A stretch of 64,000 bases of DNA from the NCBI GenBank assembly GCA_019055375.1, contig JAHQIW010001483.1, forward strand, positions 1 through 64,000. The letters are read 5' to 3'. The notes below the pieces were generated by a model. The model was not told the origin of the DNA and did not search any database. It saw nothing but the letters and a program-made list of their open reading frames with translations. Positions 46,120 to 58,981 of this stretch are shown piece after piece. The number at the start of each line of letters is the position of its first letter. Position 1 is the stretch's first letter. The position numbers were made by a program, and so were the translations under genes. The DNA comes from Parelaphostrongylus tenuis (lineage: Eukaryota; Nematoda; Chromadorea; Rhabditida; Metastrongylidae).

Positions 46120-46430
46120 TGTTGTTGCACTCTGTGGCACACACATGACGTGGTCGATCAATCAATGATCGATGATTCGATCCAGCGCTCAAAGCTCATC
46201 AATTCTTCTATTCTCTGAGAGCGATGGATTAGTTCCAAACGTTTTATTAGAATATTGCCGTAACTTGATATATTGCTGGACCAGAGCGTGTAGTAAAGGA
46301 CAAGTATGCATTCTTCGAGTTCAAACCATGCTCCAAATGAAGTCGAATGTATCACACATCCCTCAGGGAATGATCATCGCTAAAAACTTTATCCTTTGCC
46401 TTTTACCAAGTGGTCCCAGCGAATAATCTA
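46120..46430 (+). mobile_element. SINE-A copy
   Basis: TCGATCAATCAATGATCGAT, ATTCGATCCAGCGCTC, ACAAGTATGCATTCTTCGAG and ATGAAGTCGAATGTATCACA match the 39.1 and 40.2 kb copies in order. Confidence 0.5.
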
Positions 46431-46544
46431 TCAATAAATCGATACGTTGTTTGGGTTGTACTTGTTCTTTCCTCGGAATAGGGGATGTTCACTCATTCGG
46501 GGCGTAGTGTGTTGCGCCACAATGGCACGCTGGTGGTTTAACGT

Positions 46545-46790
46545 TCGGTGTTGATCAGTCCCTGAGTAATGCGAAATGCATTCGACTTCATTCGTAGCGT
46601 CCTTTTAGATGACTGAATGCATAGCTAGCTTGCCCAGCCTATTTTTAGTCGCACTGCTATCAGTTTTCGACAATCTGCAAGACAACATATTGGAATCCAT
46701 TCCGCTTTTCCAAAAAAAAATTTTCATATCGTCCCGTTCCAAACAACAATAATGATCCATCATTGCTTGAGGAGAATGAGCAACCATTTA
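46545..46790 (-). mobile_element. SINE-A body copy, opposed to the previous one
   Basis: On the minus strand, CTATGCATTCAGTCATCTAA and AATGAAGTCGAATGCATTTC match the SINE-A tail. The tails of the two spacer copies face each other. Confidence 0.5.
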
Positions 46791-47613
46791 CTATCAAAAT
46801 ACGATTTTCTAAATTTGGATAGTGTTGGTGAAATAGGATTTGGACGGATCTTTTGGAAGATCAGTGTGTTGTAAATCTCGTACTGACTGAAATAGATCAG
46901 AGAGTGAAAGCGAAATCGCTGACGATGAAGTCAGTGTGAAGTAGACAAACAGTGCAGTGCCCTCTATTCTATTGATACATATTATTCTAAAATGGATAGC
47001 TGCTCATATAATGCTTAGAGCCTGCACATTTTGCTGAGTCATTCTATATTATCTCAAAGCTTATTACGAGGCGGGTAGAACGATACGATCGCAGATCGTC
47101 TGATTTCGATTGCGAGTGTCAGTCATAGTAATATAGCAAATGAAGCGCTATCTCTAATCTAGTGTGGTTTTTGAATCCGTTTTCAGACCCAAAATTATAC
47201 CAGGTAACCTATTTAAAAACTGTTGCCCCATCGACATATCCAGACATACAACAACGATCCATAACTTACTAGCGAGATTGATCATGAACTCACACATTTT
47301 GATGAGCGCTTAGCCTTTCTACACCGATTGTTTGTGATACATACAGTAACTGTAATCGTCATTTTTTCACAGATTTTGATGCGTGTTGAATAGCTTTTAT
47401 CGGACTAATTTTGATAGGACATCTATAGTGAGTAACTATCATCTTGACAAGCTCACGATTGTTCTTGATTTCCTGTCCGTTACGCCTACACTTCCGCGCA
47501 ATGTAATAATTGCTTACCTGTGTTATCGTGGTGGTAAAAAAAGTATAATAGGGAGCACTGTGTTGTAAAAAAGCAAATTTAGGGTAAGGTCATGTAGCGA
47601 ACCATTAAGCTTG

Positions 47614-48719
47614 AAAATGTTCACATTTCCCAAGGTAATCAGGGGCTATGTTCACGTGTATTATAATAATCAGTCGACAATTACGGTAATGTATCAGTTT
47701 AATTCAGTCAGTTGTTGTCAGTGCTTGATAAATGCTTTGTTGTGCTTGTCCTACTATGGGATAGTTGTATCGTTCTTTCCACTTGAAGGAATTATTGTTA
47801 GTTTTGTGATGATAAAGTGCCTTTTCTAATGATTTGAGCACTGCTGCAGCAATCTCTTCTTTGTTTTCACAAATGCTCAATTCTTTAGTTTTTTCGAATT
47901 ATAACTAATCACTCGCTTTTTCTTCTGTTGATATAGTCTATTGCAACGTGTTTTTTCACTGATGTTGCTTTATTTTATTTCGCCTTTATGAGCTGTTCAA
48001 TGACGGCTTCAAATTCTTAGACGTTGGTTTTTCATCTGAGGAGTATGTAGCCTGGTTGCAATTCTGCATTAGTTTCCGGCTATTGCCACTAGGGATCCAC
48101 GGCCTCTACGTCTCTAAACCTCAACATGTTGCTTGTAACAATGGTGGCTAACCGCGTTGGTTAGATGATTCCATTGTTATGAGCAGCACGCTGGGAGGCG
48201 GTGATGCAGGAGCCATGGGTACACGGTGACGTAAGGGCTAAAACATCGCTGAAACGAATTATGATAACTTAATCCAATAACATGCGGTTTTTCGGAGAAT
48301 CTTTTTATGTAGAATCACATGTATAGGTGAGAACACTGTGACCTCATGGACCTTCAATACACATTTGTTTCTATCAGTACTTGTGTATCCAGAGATGTAC
48401 CATGTCACTGTGAGAAAAGAAACCTGTGTATCGAATTTTGGGGCACATGTACATTGAAGAGAGCTTACCGTCCTCTAGCCAGCAAGAATCTCTGTACTTC
48501 CCTATCAGTTTGGTAAATACAGAAATCGTAGCACAACTAATGACAAGCAACAAACTTGATCCAGAAGTCGGCTTTTCTAAATGGTAAACTATGATCCGTA
48601 GAAGTGCCTTTCCATAAGATCGCCAAGTGTCACATCTGTCGCAGGCATTTTGTTGTACAAAAAGTAGCAAGACTGGCACTTTTTCGTTTTGTAGCACATA
48701 ATACTAAGCCTGTCGTTTC
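47614..48719. other. Innermost right arm, no gene recognised
   Basis: Mirror of 43,213-44,324. One frame (48,374-48,697, minus) is longer than its left-arm counterpart because of a one-base insertion in GATTCTTGCTGG (left: GATTCTGCTGG). Confidence 0.35.
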
Positions 48720-49337
48720 GTCAGGACAAGAACTTTCCATAAATAGTGTTAGAAGTCATGCGAAAGATTAATTACTGGCTGGAGCCGTACAAGTTCGGTT
48801 TTTCTGAAGCCCTTATCATACCGCTGTAAACTTGAGAATAAAATTATGTTTCACATCGGCCGCACAATTCAGATATCACTTTGCTGGAAGCACGAAAAGC
48901 ACAAGAACGTGTAGAGAAAATCTTTTAATATCAGAGTGAAACACTTAATGTGTAGTCTCTTCAAATCAGAGAATAATTCCTGATCAAATAACAAAAATTG
49001 TACTCCACATAGGCGCTATTCGGTGACTTAATTGCCGCCCTCCTCCCACCCCCAGTCCCGCATTCTGTGAATTGGCCAAAGCACACATAATCGCTTGGGT
49101 GAATCAATTTTACTTTTCCTGCTACACCGCAGAGAAACGATCCTTTCATAGAACAAAACAGCGCTGGAGTCGTTGAATCTTATGCTATCGAATGATTACT
49201 AATAGTCTAATGAAAGAGCTCTGTAAAGTAGGAAATATGTGCGTGTGAAACGCACATGTTTTCCTTTCTCTGAAGTATTATGAATTGGATGCTGTCGAAT
49301 GACTCTTAATACTCTTATGAAAAGTTCTTGTTCAGTG
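48720..49337. mobile_element. TIR element copy (right arm)
   Basis: Mirror of 42,595-43,212. The C-rich strand of the quadruplex-capable tract lies at 49,038-49,059. Confidence 0.75.
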
Positions 49338-51461
49338 AAGAGGATATATGCTGCTGAAGAATTTCGCACAAAGTCAGCTTAGAGCATAAAAATTAAATAT
49401 GTTAAATCTCTACATTCGTTTTAAATTCGAACATACGCCAAATGCAAATTAGAAATTTATCCAACAGACACAGAAGTAGAGATATCGTGATCACATTCAA
49501 ATATAAACACGAAGTTCACAGATCAGGAAGCACAAAATTCACGCAAACAGCAAGCGAAGGAGATTACCTCAATCCTGCCAAGGATTTTGCAATATACCTA
49601 GAAGTGATAAGGACAATGAGAGGAGAGGAGCATTGTTATTCATCGTCGGTGAAAATATGAAGATATAGTTATTGTTGGCACAAAATTTTAATAATCACTA
49701 TTTCTTCGAGATGATATGAACGGTGGAGAAAAAACTATAAAAAGTAAGAAACTGCGGTATCGAACTTCATCTCAGTAGAACTAGCCTCCAAAATACTTTC
49801 TTTCGCTTTATGAGAATTGAGAATTGAAGTGACAACAGAGAAGCGTTTGCGCCTGTTTTAAGACGCACCTGAATATGAACTCGTCATGGGTAGAGAAAAT
49901 CTAAAATGATTCTAGTACACTAACTTGAATATCTTCAACTTCTCTTATACGGAAGGAGAGAGACACTCGTCGATTATCAGATTGATTATTGTCTCCAGTA
50001 AAGTTTTAAAAAAAGTTAAAAAGATAGAAAAAAAGCGGATTTCTTTTAACATCATATAGCGAACTGGATTCTACGCAAACTTCATCGCTACAAAATGTAA
50101 TCATTATTAAAAAGGCTTTCATGAATGTATTGATGGCTACAAGATCGCCTAATTATCCTAGAAAACTTTTCTTTTCAACGCGGAAGCTACGTAGTTGAGA
50201 GAACAACGCATTTGAACTTAATTCCATGTTTCTTTCGACGATTATGGATATGTATAGAAAACACATTCTCTGCAGTAAATGACTTCAAAAAAACTTGTAC
50301 AAAAAACCATTCTAATGAGTGGCCGAAGCAAGCCTTGATGAAGTTGCATCCATCCGTTGAAAAAATTCTATATTTCCATTTCTGTCATGAGAACATGCCA
50401 TTACTGATTAATGCCACTAAATAAAGTATTTATTGACAATCTATCTATTCAGTAATCATCGACTTATTAAAACCCTCGTGCGAGATCACTGACAAAGGTT
50501 GCAGCGATAAGTAATGTTCATAGCGGAATATGAGTGAATATAGAAAGTCAGTATGTAGTAGAGTCTTTCTAAAATTTTATTTAGGCTTCAACTCTCAAAC
50601 TCTTAATATGTTATTGATTAGAGAATAATTAGATTGTCATTAGATACTTCATTTAGTATTTATCAATGAATCTCGGGTAATGTTGAGTCTTATTGAAAAG
50701 TGGCATCTCATTGCAAAATGTTAACAAACAAAATGACATTGATTGACGAAAGTCTTGGAATGTTTAGACCAAAAGTAGCCTTATTAAGATTTATTTTGCC
50801 ATATTCAACCACTCACTACCTATTAACACCCTTTAAGTCGCAATAAAAATCCAAATTATTCTAAGAGACCTACCACATTGCTAATTCATGACGCTAACCT
50901 CAGCGCATGATCACACCGCTTGCCGCTTCAAAAATAAAAGTGATACTCAACGCGTTCACCACTATTACATCATTTATGTTACCAACGATCTCGTCCCGTA
51001 TCTGCTCAACAAAATTAAAAAAAAAAGAAAACTCTGGAAAACGTAGCTAGCAATATACAAATACATGCAGTAATTCTCTCGTTTATAAAATTAACAAATT
51101 TTGTTATAGCTCTCTTTCACTACGTTTTCATCGCTATGCAAACACAGCACAATTTAGCTCCGTGGTGATCTTAATGATTGTGAGTGCCTATTGAATATTG
51201 AAGGTTTCAAATACACCTGCGAATTTATCCAAATCTAACTAAACTCATCGTTCAGTAGTTCCCACAGCAGAACGGCGAATAACTTTTATAAAGTTTCCTC
51301 TAAATTTAAATTCATCATTCGGCATCTATGTGAAATCTGCTATGATAATACGTCTACGGCTATTATCAACAATAATCTTTACCGTCCACGTTGTACTTAA
51401 AAAAAGATAAAGGACTGACAAGCGAATTATAAAAGTGACGATGTCAAAAAGATTAAAGAGT
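49338..51461. other. No gene recognised (right arm)
   Basis: Mirror of 40,471-42,594. Confidence 0.35.
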
Positions 51462-51757
51462 AAAAGGACATGCTTTCAACGTTTATCAATATTTGAGGTA
51501 TTGCCACGCACTCTTCTTATAGCTGTGGACTTCGTTTGAAATGACTGAATGCATATTTAGCTATCAAAACGCTCGCAATGGTCTCCCGCTGCAGCAAAGC
51601 AATGCTGCCTATGCTCCTAGACATTTCTTCGACCAGACCATTCCAATTTATCGACTCTGAAGGGATGAAAGGCTTGGTGAGATATGAGCACAAGATCAAA
51701 CCCTCCTCCTTGTGTGCAGTGAAGAGTACCTCAAGCCACTGCGTGAGATGCGCTTGG
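51462..51757 (-). mobile_element. SINE-A copy (right arm)
   Basis: Mirror of 40,175-40,470; one Met-to-Ile-type substitution is visible relative to the left copy. Confidence 0.65.
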
Positions 51758-51886
51758 CGTTGTATTCATCACTACTCATTATTCTTTGATATCCACATTA
51801 TCCATATTATATCTATATCGGATTGAGTGCTAACACTACGCCACCGAGGCCACAGTATGGCACTCTGCTTGACTGCTTGTTGTTGT

Positions 51887-52127
51887 TGCGAAATCGTTGT
51901 GATTGTTAGTAATCATTCAAAACTTAAATCTCTGGCTATTGCAGACGTAGCCCGTTTTCGAAAACGTCTCTTAACAACGCTTCAGCAAAAGTGAATTTGG
52001 TGTCTCCCAAGCGCATATTTCTCGCAGAACAGAACTCTTAGTTTAGATTAGTGTTAATCTTTCGATAGCGCGAATTCCCACGATTCCAACATTGTGCTTA
52101 TTTTCTGTAAAGACTGTTTCACTAGTG
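51887..52127. mobile_element. Partial TIR element (right arm)
   Basis: Mirror of 39,805-40,045. Confidence 0.6.
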
Positions 52128-52561
52128 TAAGAAAAAAAATGGGTTCAAGTTTCATTTCTTTGGCGCGTTTATTTACCGGCAAGTCCACAGTCAAGCGTCG
52201 TTTGGGTGACTCGATGAGGCTGCTCGAATAGATTGATTGAAGTACGTTGGAGTGTCATATGTAAGGTGCAACTTTTGTCTTTTCAGAAATGTTATTGTTT
52301 TTTCTTGTACCAATGAATGCATGTATTGCTTTCTCGCAAGAACATATATGAAAAAATCCGACATGATCCAGATGTTGTAAAAAATGAAAATACGGCTTGA
52401 ATTGAGTTTGACACACGTAACGAACTCCTTCATTATCGATACAGCAGTCTTCTTGAAGAGTATAGGGAGGTTGTATAAGCGAAGAAAACGATAGGTGGAG
52501 AAATGTCGTAATATCCATAGGGAAATGATGACCGCGTAAGTATCTCAGTAAACACGGTGAT

Positions 52562-52872
52562 CAAACAATTAAAGCCAAAAAACTCCCGACGTCGATCAAT
52601 TTTTGAGGGATGCGCAGTGAACCATTCGTCCCCAATTCTTTACCTCGTTTGAGGTCTTGAATGCATATTTGGCCTACGTAATGACTCGCGGTTTTCAAAG
52701 TATTTATTAAATCAGTGAATCCATCTTTCCTTCCCGATAAGCCTTTCATTTATTTACCGAATCCGAAGGAATGGAAGACTTTGTGAGTCTTGGAGCGTGA
52801 GATTGAGCCATTGACCATCGATTGATCGACACTAGCAACACCTCGATTGAAATGATTGTCAGATTTCAGTAC
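52562..52872 (-). mobile_element. SINE-A copy (right arm)
   Basis: Mirror of 39,060-39,370. Confidence 0.55.
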
Positions 52873-53059
52873 AGAGCTAATAACATCAATGTCCTAGAGC
52901 AAACAGAAGATTGAACTGACCGCACCATTAAAAACAAGCGCATTTGCTCAAATAAATTGATCAATTAAATAATGATAAGCTTGTTTTCTAGAATATAAAA
53001 AGGGTAAAGGGCATTTTTCTAGGTTATTCATGACAAAATTTGATAATTTATTAATGTTA

Positions 53060-53695
53060 TTTTGAGAATCTTAAGACCATACTCAAATTACAATATATCT
53101 CATCATTGTTACCTGAGCCAATTTGGCATGTGGTGTGTTAAATGGGCTCCTGTACAGTCCGATACACGTGTCTCTACCTTGACAGTCTCGTCAGTCGGGA
53201 GGACCCTTCGTCTTCTTAGTCAATCCTCTGTGGGTGCTCCATTCCCCCACTGAGAGTAGTTGACGACGAATGAGTCATACTGCTCTGCTGTCAAGTAGAA
53301 TAACTAGAGCTGCAATGTTGAGCACTCGAATGCTCTTGCCTGATGCTTTGAAATAGATTTTTACCGTTATATAATTATAATGTTAAGTACCGTCATATAA
53401 TTAAACCGTCAATTATACAGTTATAATCTATTTCAAGTAATCAAAAAAAGAACAATCGAGTGTACAAACTGCTGTTTTAGTGATTTTCACTTGACATTAG
53501 TGAAGTGTAAATCGTTCGTCGTCGTCTACTCTTAGTGCGGCTATTGAACCACTCAAAGAGGATTGGCTAAAAGACGAAGAGTTTTTGCCCGTCCGACGAG
53601 ACTGTCAAGGTCGAAATGCGTGTATCGAGCTGTACAAGAGCACATTCAACAAGCCACGTAATGAGTTAGCTCAGATAGCAATTATGTGATTAGTA
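53060..53695. mobile_element. 630 bp hairpin element (right arm)
   Basis: Mirror of 38,240-38,872, with a few substitutions and about three bases of net length change. Confidence 0.75.
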
Positions 53696-53907
53696 AGAAC
53701 AGAAACGCTCACTAATGAAAAACCCAAACTGTTTGTTTCAAATAACTACACCAACTTCTACTGTAAACTGATATATTTGCTTTTGTAATACACGTTTTAG
53801 TGGAATAGCACATTTGTAGAAAGACAAGAAGTTTTAGAGTGACAAGTTTTTATCCACACAAATGGCTACCTATGAGGAACAGAAAGCACTTACTTTAGCA
53901 GACATGC

Positions 53908-54099
53908 TCAACAAAATCCTTCACAAATGCCTACACATTTCTTTGTAACGAAAAAGCATATTATCACTAGAAGCAAGATAGCCGAGGTGGTAATACACTC
54001 GCAATCAATCACAAAATTGGTCACAGCAAGCGTAGAACAATTGAAGAACATTGGTCTTAAATTCATGCAGACATAACACTGGCTCTTCATGCTGAGCAC
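53908..54099 (-). CDS. Hypothetical small open frame (right arm)
   Basis: Mirror of 37,836-38,027, identical translation. Confidence 0.12.
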   Translation of the reverse strand: MLSMKSQCYVCMNLRPMFFNCSTLAVTNFVIDCECITTSAILLLVIICFFVTKKCVGICEGFC

Positions 54100-54224
54100 A
54101 AAAATTGGTAGTCACGTTTTGAACATCTGTTAAGTCTCATTTCTGTATGAGAATAAAAACTCCACAACGTCAGCAACTATGTCCTATTTTTTTGCTGTTC
54201 ATAGAACCTGAACGAATTGTACCT

Positions 54225-54246
54225 GGTTAGCCTGGATGGGAGACTG
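54225..54246 (+). other. 5S control-region-like motif (right arm)
   Basis: Mirror of 37,689-37,710; the plus strand reads GGTTAGCCTGGATGGGAGAC. Confidence 0.35.
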
Positions 54247-54276
54247 AACCAAAGACTACGTTTTATCTATACCCGC

Positions 54277-54551
54277 TGATGCAGAGTAATGTGCAAAAGT
54301 TTCACGTGAGCTGGGACTCGAACCCACATTTCACGCTATCCGGGGACGTCAGACTGTTGATGGCTGGTTGCCGACACATAGATACCACCCCTTGTTTTGA
54401 CACTACTCGACACTACGAGACGTAATGTAGAAAGAGTGGAGTCAAAACAAAACGTCGGTAGTACAGCGGTTCGAGCAGGCACCGTACGGATACGGTAAAA
54501 TGTGGGTTCGAGTCCCAACTGACGCAAAAATTTGCACATCACTTTGCATCA
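54277..54551. mobile_element. 275 bp element with tRNA-like inverted ends (right arm)
   Basis: Mirror of 37,385-37,658; one base longer because of an extra T/A in the run next to the tRNA-like part. Confidence 0.7.
54453..54525 (+). pseudogene. tRNA-like sequence (right arm)
   Basis: Mirror of 37,411-37,483, identical sequence: A box, B box and seven-pair closing stem kept. Confidence 0.5.
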
Positions 54552-56159
54552 ATTTATAATATCATAGCACCGTTAAAAGTGACTGAATGAAAAGGAGTTC
54601 TATGTTTTTACTATTGAACTACCATTTTCCTAATCATGCAGTGCACGTTGTGAGGTACAACCATGAGAGCGATGAGATATCAGAAAAACTATTAATTTAA
54701 GATACAAATTAAACCCACAGTTGTGCTTATCGAACCTTCATATGCTGTTCGCCACACCATCCAAGGCTCTTTGTTTCATTTATCCAATCATGTAATACAC
54801 TATCAGCTCTATGAACGATCACCAGTTAACGGAAATGGTGCGAGGAACACAAGTCGGCACTGAACATAATCGAACTGAAGTCGCTGCCGAGATTTCAATG
54901 TTTCAAAATTTATTCACTGTTTATTCCTTCTGGACCATGTTTTTCCAAGGTATCTGTAGAGTGCTCCATTTGCGCTCAGTGACTAGAAGCTTCGTGAGCA
55001 CAGTTTCCTTACTCAAAAGAGCAGACTTCGATGAGAGATTAGACAAGGTCACAAAGCCTCGCTGATGCTATCAACACCACATGCGAATATAGAGCACAGT
55101 CTTATGCAACTAGGCGTTACCCGTTATCATTAATAGCCAGTTTTGGAGCCTATGTAAACTCTAGCCATTACTGTGCTGCACATATTTTCGTCCTAACTTC
55201 CCGTTGCTTTGCAAAGATTGTTATCGATGAGTTTTATGGCATGACATAGCACGCGAAAGCGAACTCTGATTGGACGCTTAAGGTTCGTAATGCATACGTT
55301 GATGATTACGAATGAAAGCATGATACTTGATGTATTACTTCAATGCGTAGTATCTCACTGAAACACAAAAATAGGCAGCAATATAGACGACTTAGATACG
55401 CGAAACGCTCAGTCATTGACCGGTGAGGTGGTGGAGATGAAGATGACTCTGACGAGAACCTCATATACCTCATCTTTGAGCTCATATTTGGTGAACGTGG
55501 AGCTCAAAGGGTTCATAAGATATTGGGCTTTAATGGGTTGTTCTAAAACCTCATTTTAGAACTTCGATCCATTCTTGAAACAGGAAAGACAGCAGAGAAC
55601 TATGTTAGCCATTGACATAAAAACTTAAGGAAAACTGAAGATCTTTCAAAGAAGGTATAAATCATAGTTTAAAACCTCGAAGGAATCTGTCTATATAACA
55701 TAATCAATGACAGCCGCATGTAATCGACTGTAAATGGCTTAGAGAACAACCCACTTTGCCTCCTTTTATTATTGTATCTCCACTTCCCTACTTGATAGCG
55801 GATACTAAAGCGCTATAAAAAGGCCTTCAAAAAAGAGCGAATGCAACGCAATACCCCGAGATTTGAGCTTTCGACTGATTGCAAACACTTTTGTGTAAAG
55901 GTCTTGTTCAACGAGAAGGGTCGTTTTTTTCATTCCGCGCCGTCTAATGGAAAAGTACTTCCGCGTATATCGCCTACTGTTGTAGGAATTTCTGTTCACC
56001 GTCATGACATCATTATGAGCTGACGTCACTCTTGATATAACCCCATTTGAGGAATCGGCCTTACGGAAATGTTAAGTATGTTTTTGCAAGCGTTCAGTCC
56101 CTTACTATGAGACAGTACAATTGTAACATTGGATTCAGTGATTTAATAAGCGAGTAAAT
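54552..56159. other. No gene recognised (right arm)
   Basis: Mirror of 35,776-37,384, including the partial TIR end at about 55,805-55,917. Confidence 0.4.
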
Positions 56160-56535
56160 CTTCCTAATTTTGCCCATTCTTTGTTTTTTTTCTACATCGT
56201 TTTTGGAATCCCATATCTGATGATGGACGATAAAGTGTGGTGTTTTCAAGGTGTTTCTTTGTTATCGCAATATCTATCTGATTGGCAATTACTACAAACT
56301 CTCCTTCTTTGCCATTAACTGATAATCTAGTTGTCTTAAAATTCATTAGCTCCCGTATCTGTCGCATGCCGTTTTTCTGCGCTGAGTTAACTCGGAACTA
56401 AATATTTTTCTCGGTAGTGCTTTAGAATTGTAAGAGTTTCGTTTAAAAATATGCGAAAATTGATATCCACCTTGCCATTAGGGCCTTGCTGCTTAGAGAA
56501 CGCTCGAGAAAAAATCTGGTGTAGGTGTTGCCCCT
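56160..56535 (-). pseudogene. PLE N-terminal piece (right arm)
   Basis: Mirror of 35,400-35,775. Confidence 0.8.
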
Positions 56536-56676
56536 ATATTTTAAAGGTTCGTGTCTGTTCGTTGGTTCTAGTCTGGCCTTTCAACGGAGTCGAAGTCTTC
56601 CCTTAAAATGAGTTGTGCAGGGGAGAAACTTGAGCCGATTTCTACGAGTGAACGCGCATTATAGGGGGAGTCATGC

Positions 56677-57681
56677 TTCCTAACACGGTAACCCTTGATT
56701 GATCTGGCACACTATTGATGTTGGATTGGCTCTTAGAGCTTTTGTTAACTGTGCTGTGGTGTTTTGTTTGATGAAGCTGGTCTGCGCGACTTGTTCAAAA
56801 GATTTTCGAATTTTCTGCATAGGGCTACTTTAGCACTTGACTTAACAGAATCGCAAATCAAAATGACTCACGATTCGACAGGTTATGGCTCTTTCAAAAG
56901 AGTGCCTAAACTGCTCATTTTCCAGGTGGTCTGGGAATTATTTTCGGCAGATCAGAGGCTGACAATGTGACAACGACTAACTCCGACCCCTGCTATCACT
57001 TCTGTGTCAAAAGTAGAGACCCCAATAATCGATTTGCTGACATTACTCTACTATAGGGATATAGATAATTGTTCTGTGGTCTGCTCAACGCAGGAGGAGA
57101 CAGGTGAATGTTTTGAGTTGCTAAATAATTAGTCAGAGTACATGAAATTCACCTTTAAAAGCCTGAGTCAAAGTGGCTGCCATTTTTAAGAGTTCAAGTC
57201 AACCTTTTGAAAAACTTCTGCAGCACAAAATGGTATCGCTAGCTAAGCAACAAAAACATTCTGGTTCATCACCTATATTCCCATCCGCCGCACACAAATG
57301 CGCACTTGTGGAGAACATGTTTCGAACAGGTGTCAGTGTGCGCACAGGAAAAGAACATAATGTAGAGCTCCTCAGTTTAAGATTATAGGATATTCGGCAC
57401 CCCCAAATGGAAAGCCTGGCGAGGATAAAGTTCCATTCAATCTGCCTTTTATTTCTAATGAAGTAAGTGCAGCTATGAAACGCTGCTTAAAAAAAGAAGG
57501 TTGGGATAATTCGATAGCAATAGTTGAATTACCCCTAAAGGCACTAAAGCGCCAATTAATTCACAAATAGCTCTATGACCGCCTCTGCGAAATCAATATC
57601 TGCAAAGTTTGCTCAAATGGCAGAGACGGCTGGCTACTGCATGAGATCTGGTATAATAAACCTGATCATCTTGCGAAAACA
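56677..57681 (+). pseudogene. PLE relic, RT to GIY-YIG (right arm)
   Basis: Mirror of 34,259-35,260. It is about five bases longer than the left copy, mainly a three-base difference near 57,630 (GGCTGGCTACTGC against GGCTCACTGC) and an extra C in GATCATCTTGCG. Confidence 0.85.
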
Positions 57682-58668
57682 GAATATCCTCGTTCTACAA
57701 CAATATCACCATCGACGTAAGAAAAGGGTTTCGACAAGTTGAAACAATTTCTTCAAAATTATTTACTGCCACCCTCCAAATCGTCATGCCAACGTCAGAG
57801 TGAAACGATATGGGAGTGTAAATTAACGATCGGCAATTAAACCACACTCGCTTTGCTGATAATATCGTCCCCATAACACCGAAAACAGCCAAGTGGAACG
57901 ATTGTTGACCCATTTCGACAACGCCTGTGGAGGGATTGGTCTCTAACTAAATACAACGAAAACGATGTTCATGAGAATTGATGGGTTTTGAATGTCCCAT
58001 TCCCGCTCAAAAACGACAATCTCCGAATGCTCCAGTTACACCTATCTAGGTCGTAAAATTAACATGATAGACGACCTAGCTCTTGATTTGAGCAGGAGGA
58101 AATGAGCGGCTCGGGGAACGTCCAAGAGCATTGAAGAGGACAAAGAACATCCGACTCTGTGCATACCCTTTGTACTCGAGATTATCCCTTCCCTAATGTA
58201 TAAAGCAGAAACCTTGTCGCTACGCAAACAAGATGAAAGATTACTGGAGTCATTAAACGAGCAGTCTAAAGGTCGATGCTAGGAGTGTCCCGTATCTCGC
58301 AAATGAGAGAAAGGATCCGAAGTTGCGACCTACGTCAAAAATCGAATATCAAAGATGCTGTTCTACACGTCAAAATTTCGAAGATAGTGTGGGCCGGATA
58401 CGTGATGCGTTTCAACGACTACCAATGGTCGAGAGGCGTTACCGATTGAATTCCTCGGGTCATCAAGCGCACTACAGGAAGGCCACAGACCTGTTGGTCC
58501 GATTTCCTCACGAAAGCTATAGAAGAAAGATATGATGCTCAGCAAATTCCTAGAGCAAAGAGGACCCAGTGGGCTACTCTTGCACGCGATAAGGAAACAT
58601 AGAAGTGTTGCTAGTAAACACTCGAGTCACCCAACGATCAACGGGAAGACAGGTGGTACATTGATATA
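57682..58668 (+). pseudogene. RTE LINE 3' fragment (right arm)
   Basis: Mirror of 33,270-34,258, with the same FADN active-site change at 57,852-57,863. Confidence 0.85.
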
Positions 58669-58732
58669 TGCCTTATTGATTCGTCTTTACGGTGTTTTCT
58701 TCACTTTACTGACCACGGTAATTGTAGCAGTC

Positions 58733-58921
58733 AATTCGTTCTTCGTCTTCTTCCTGAACATCGTAGTGTACTGTTTGAGCGAGTGCCCTTGCAATCTCGA
58801 GGCTAGCCTAGCTATGGTGTTCCATGAAACTCTGTTGTTTACTGCCGGAGAGGGTTAGAGGGTCGAGCTCGACTCCACGCGCGCTGCGACGGACATCACA
58901 TCCACTCGGCTACGGCGCTTC
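58733..58921 (-). mobile_element. SINE-B copy (right arm)
   Basis: Mirror of 33,017-33,205. Confidence 0.75.
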
Positions 58922-58924
58922 GGG

Positions 58925-58981
58925 TGTATATAAGTATATATAATAATAAATAAATAAATAAATATATATATATATACTCAC
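58925..58981. repeat. (TA)n/(TAAA)n microsatellite (right arm)
   Basis: Mirror of 32,958-33,013, with equal or nearly equal unit counts. Confidence 0.9.

Larger units (their letters stand above)
44325..47605. other. Unique spacer of the giant inverted repeat
   Basis: 3,281 bp present once in the window. No microhomology was noticed at the two junctions. It contains two opposed SINE-A copies and two weak gene-like frames (separate entries); the rest is unrecognised. Confidence 0.8.
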
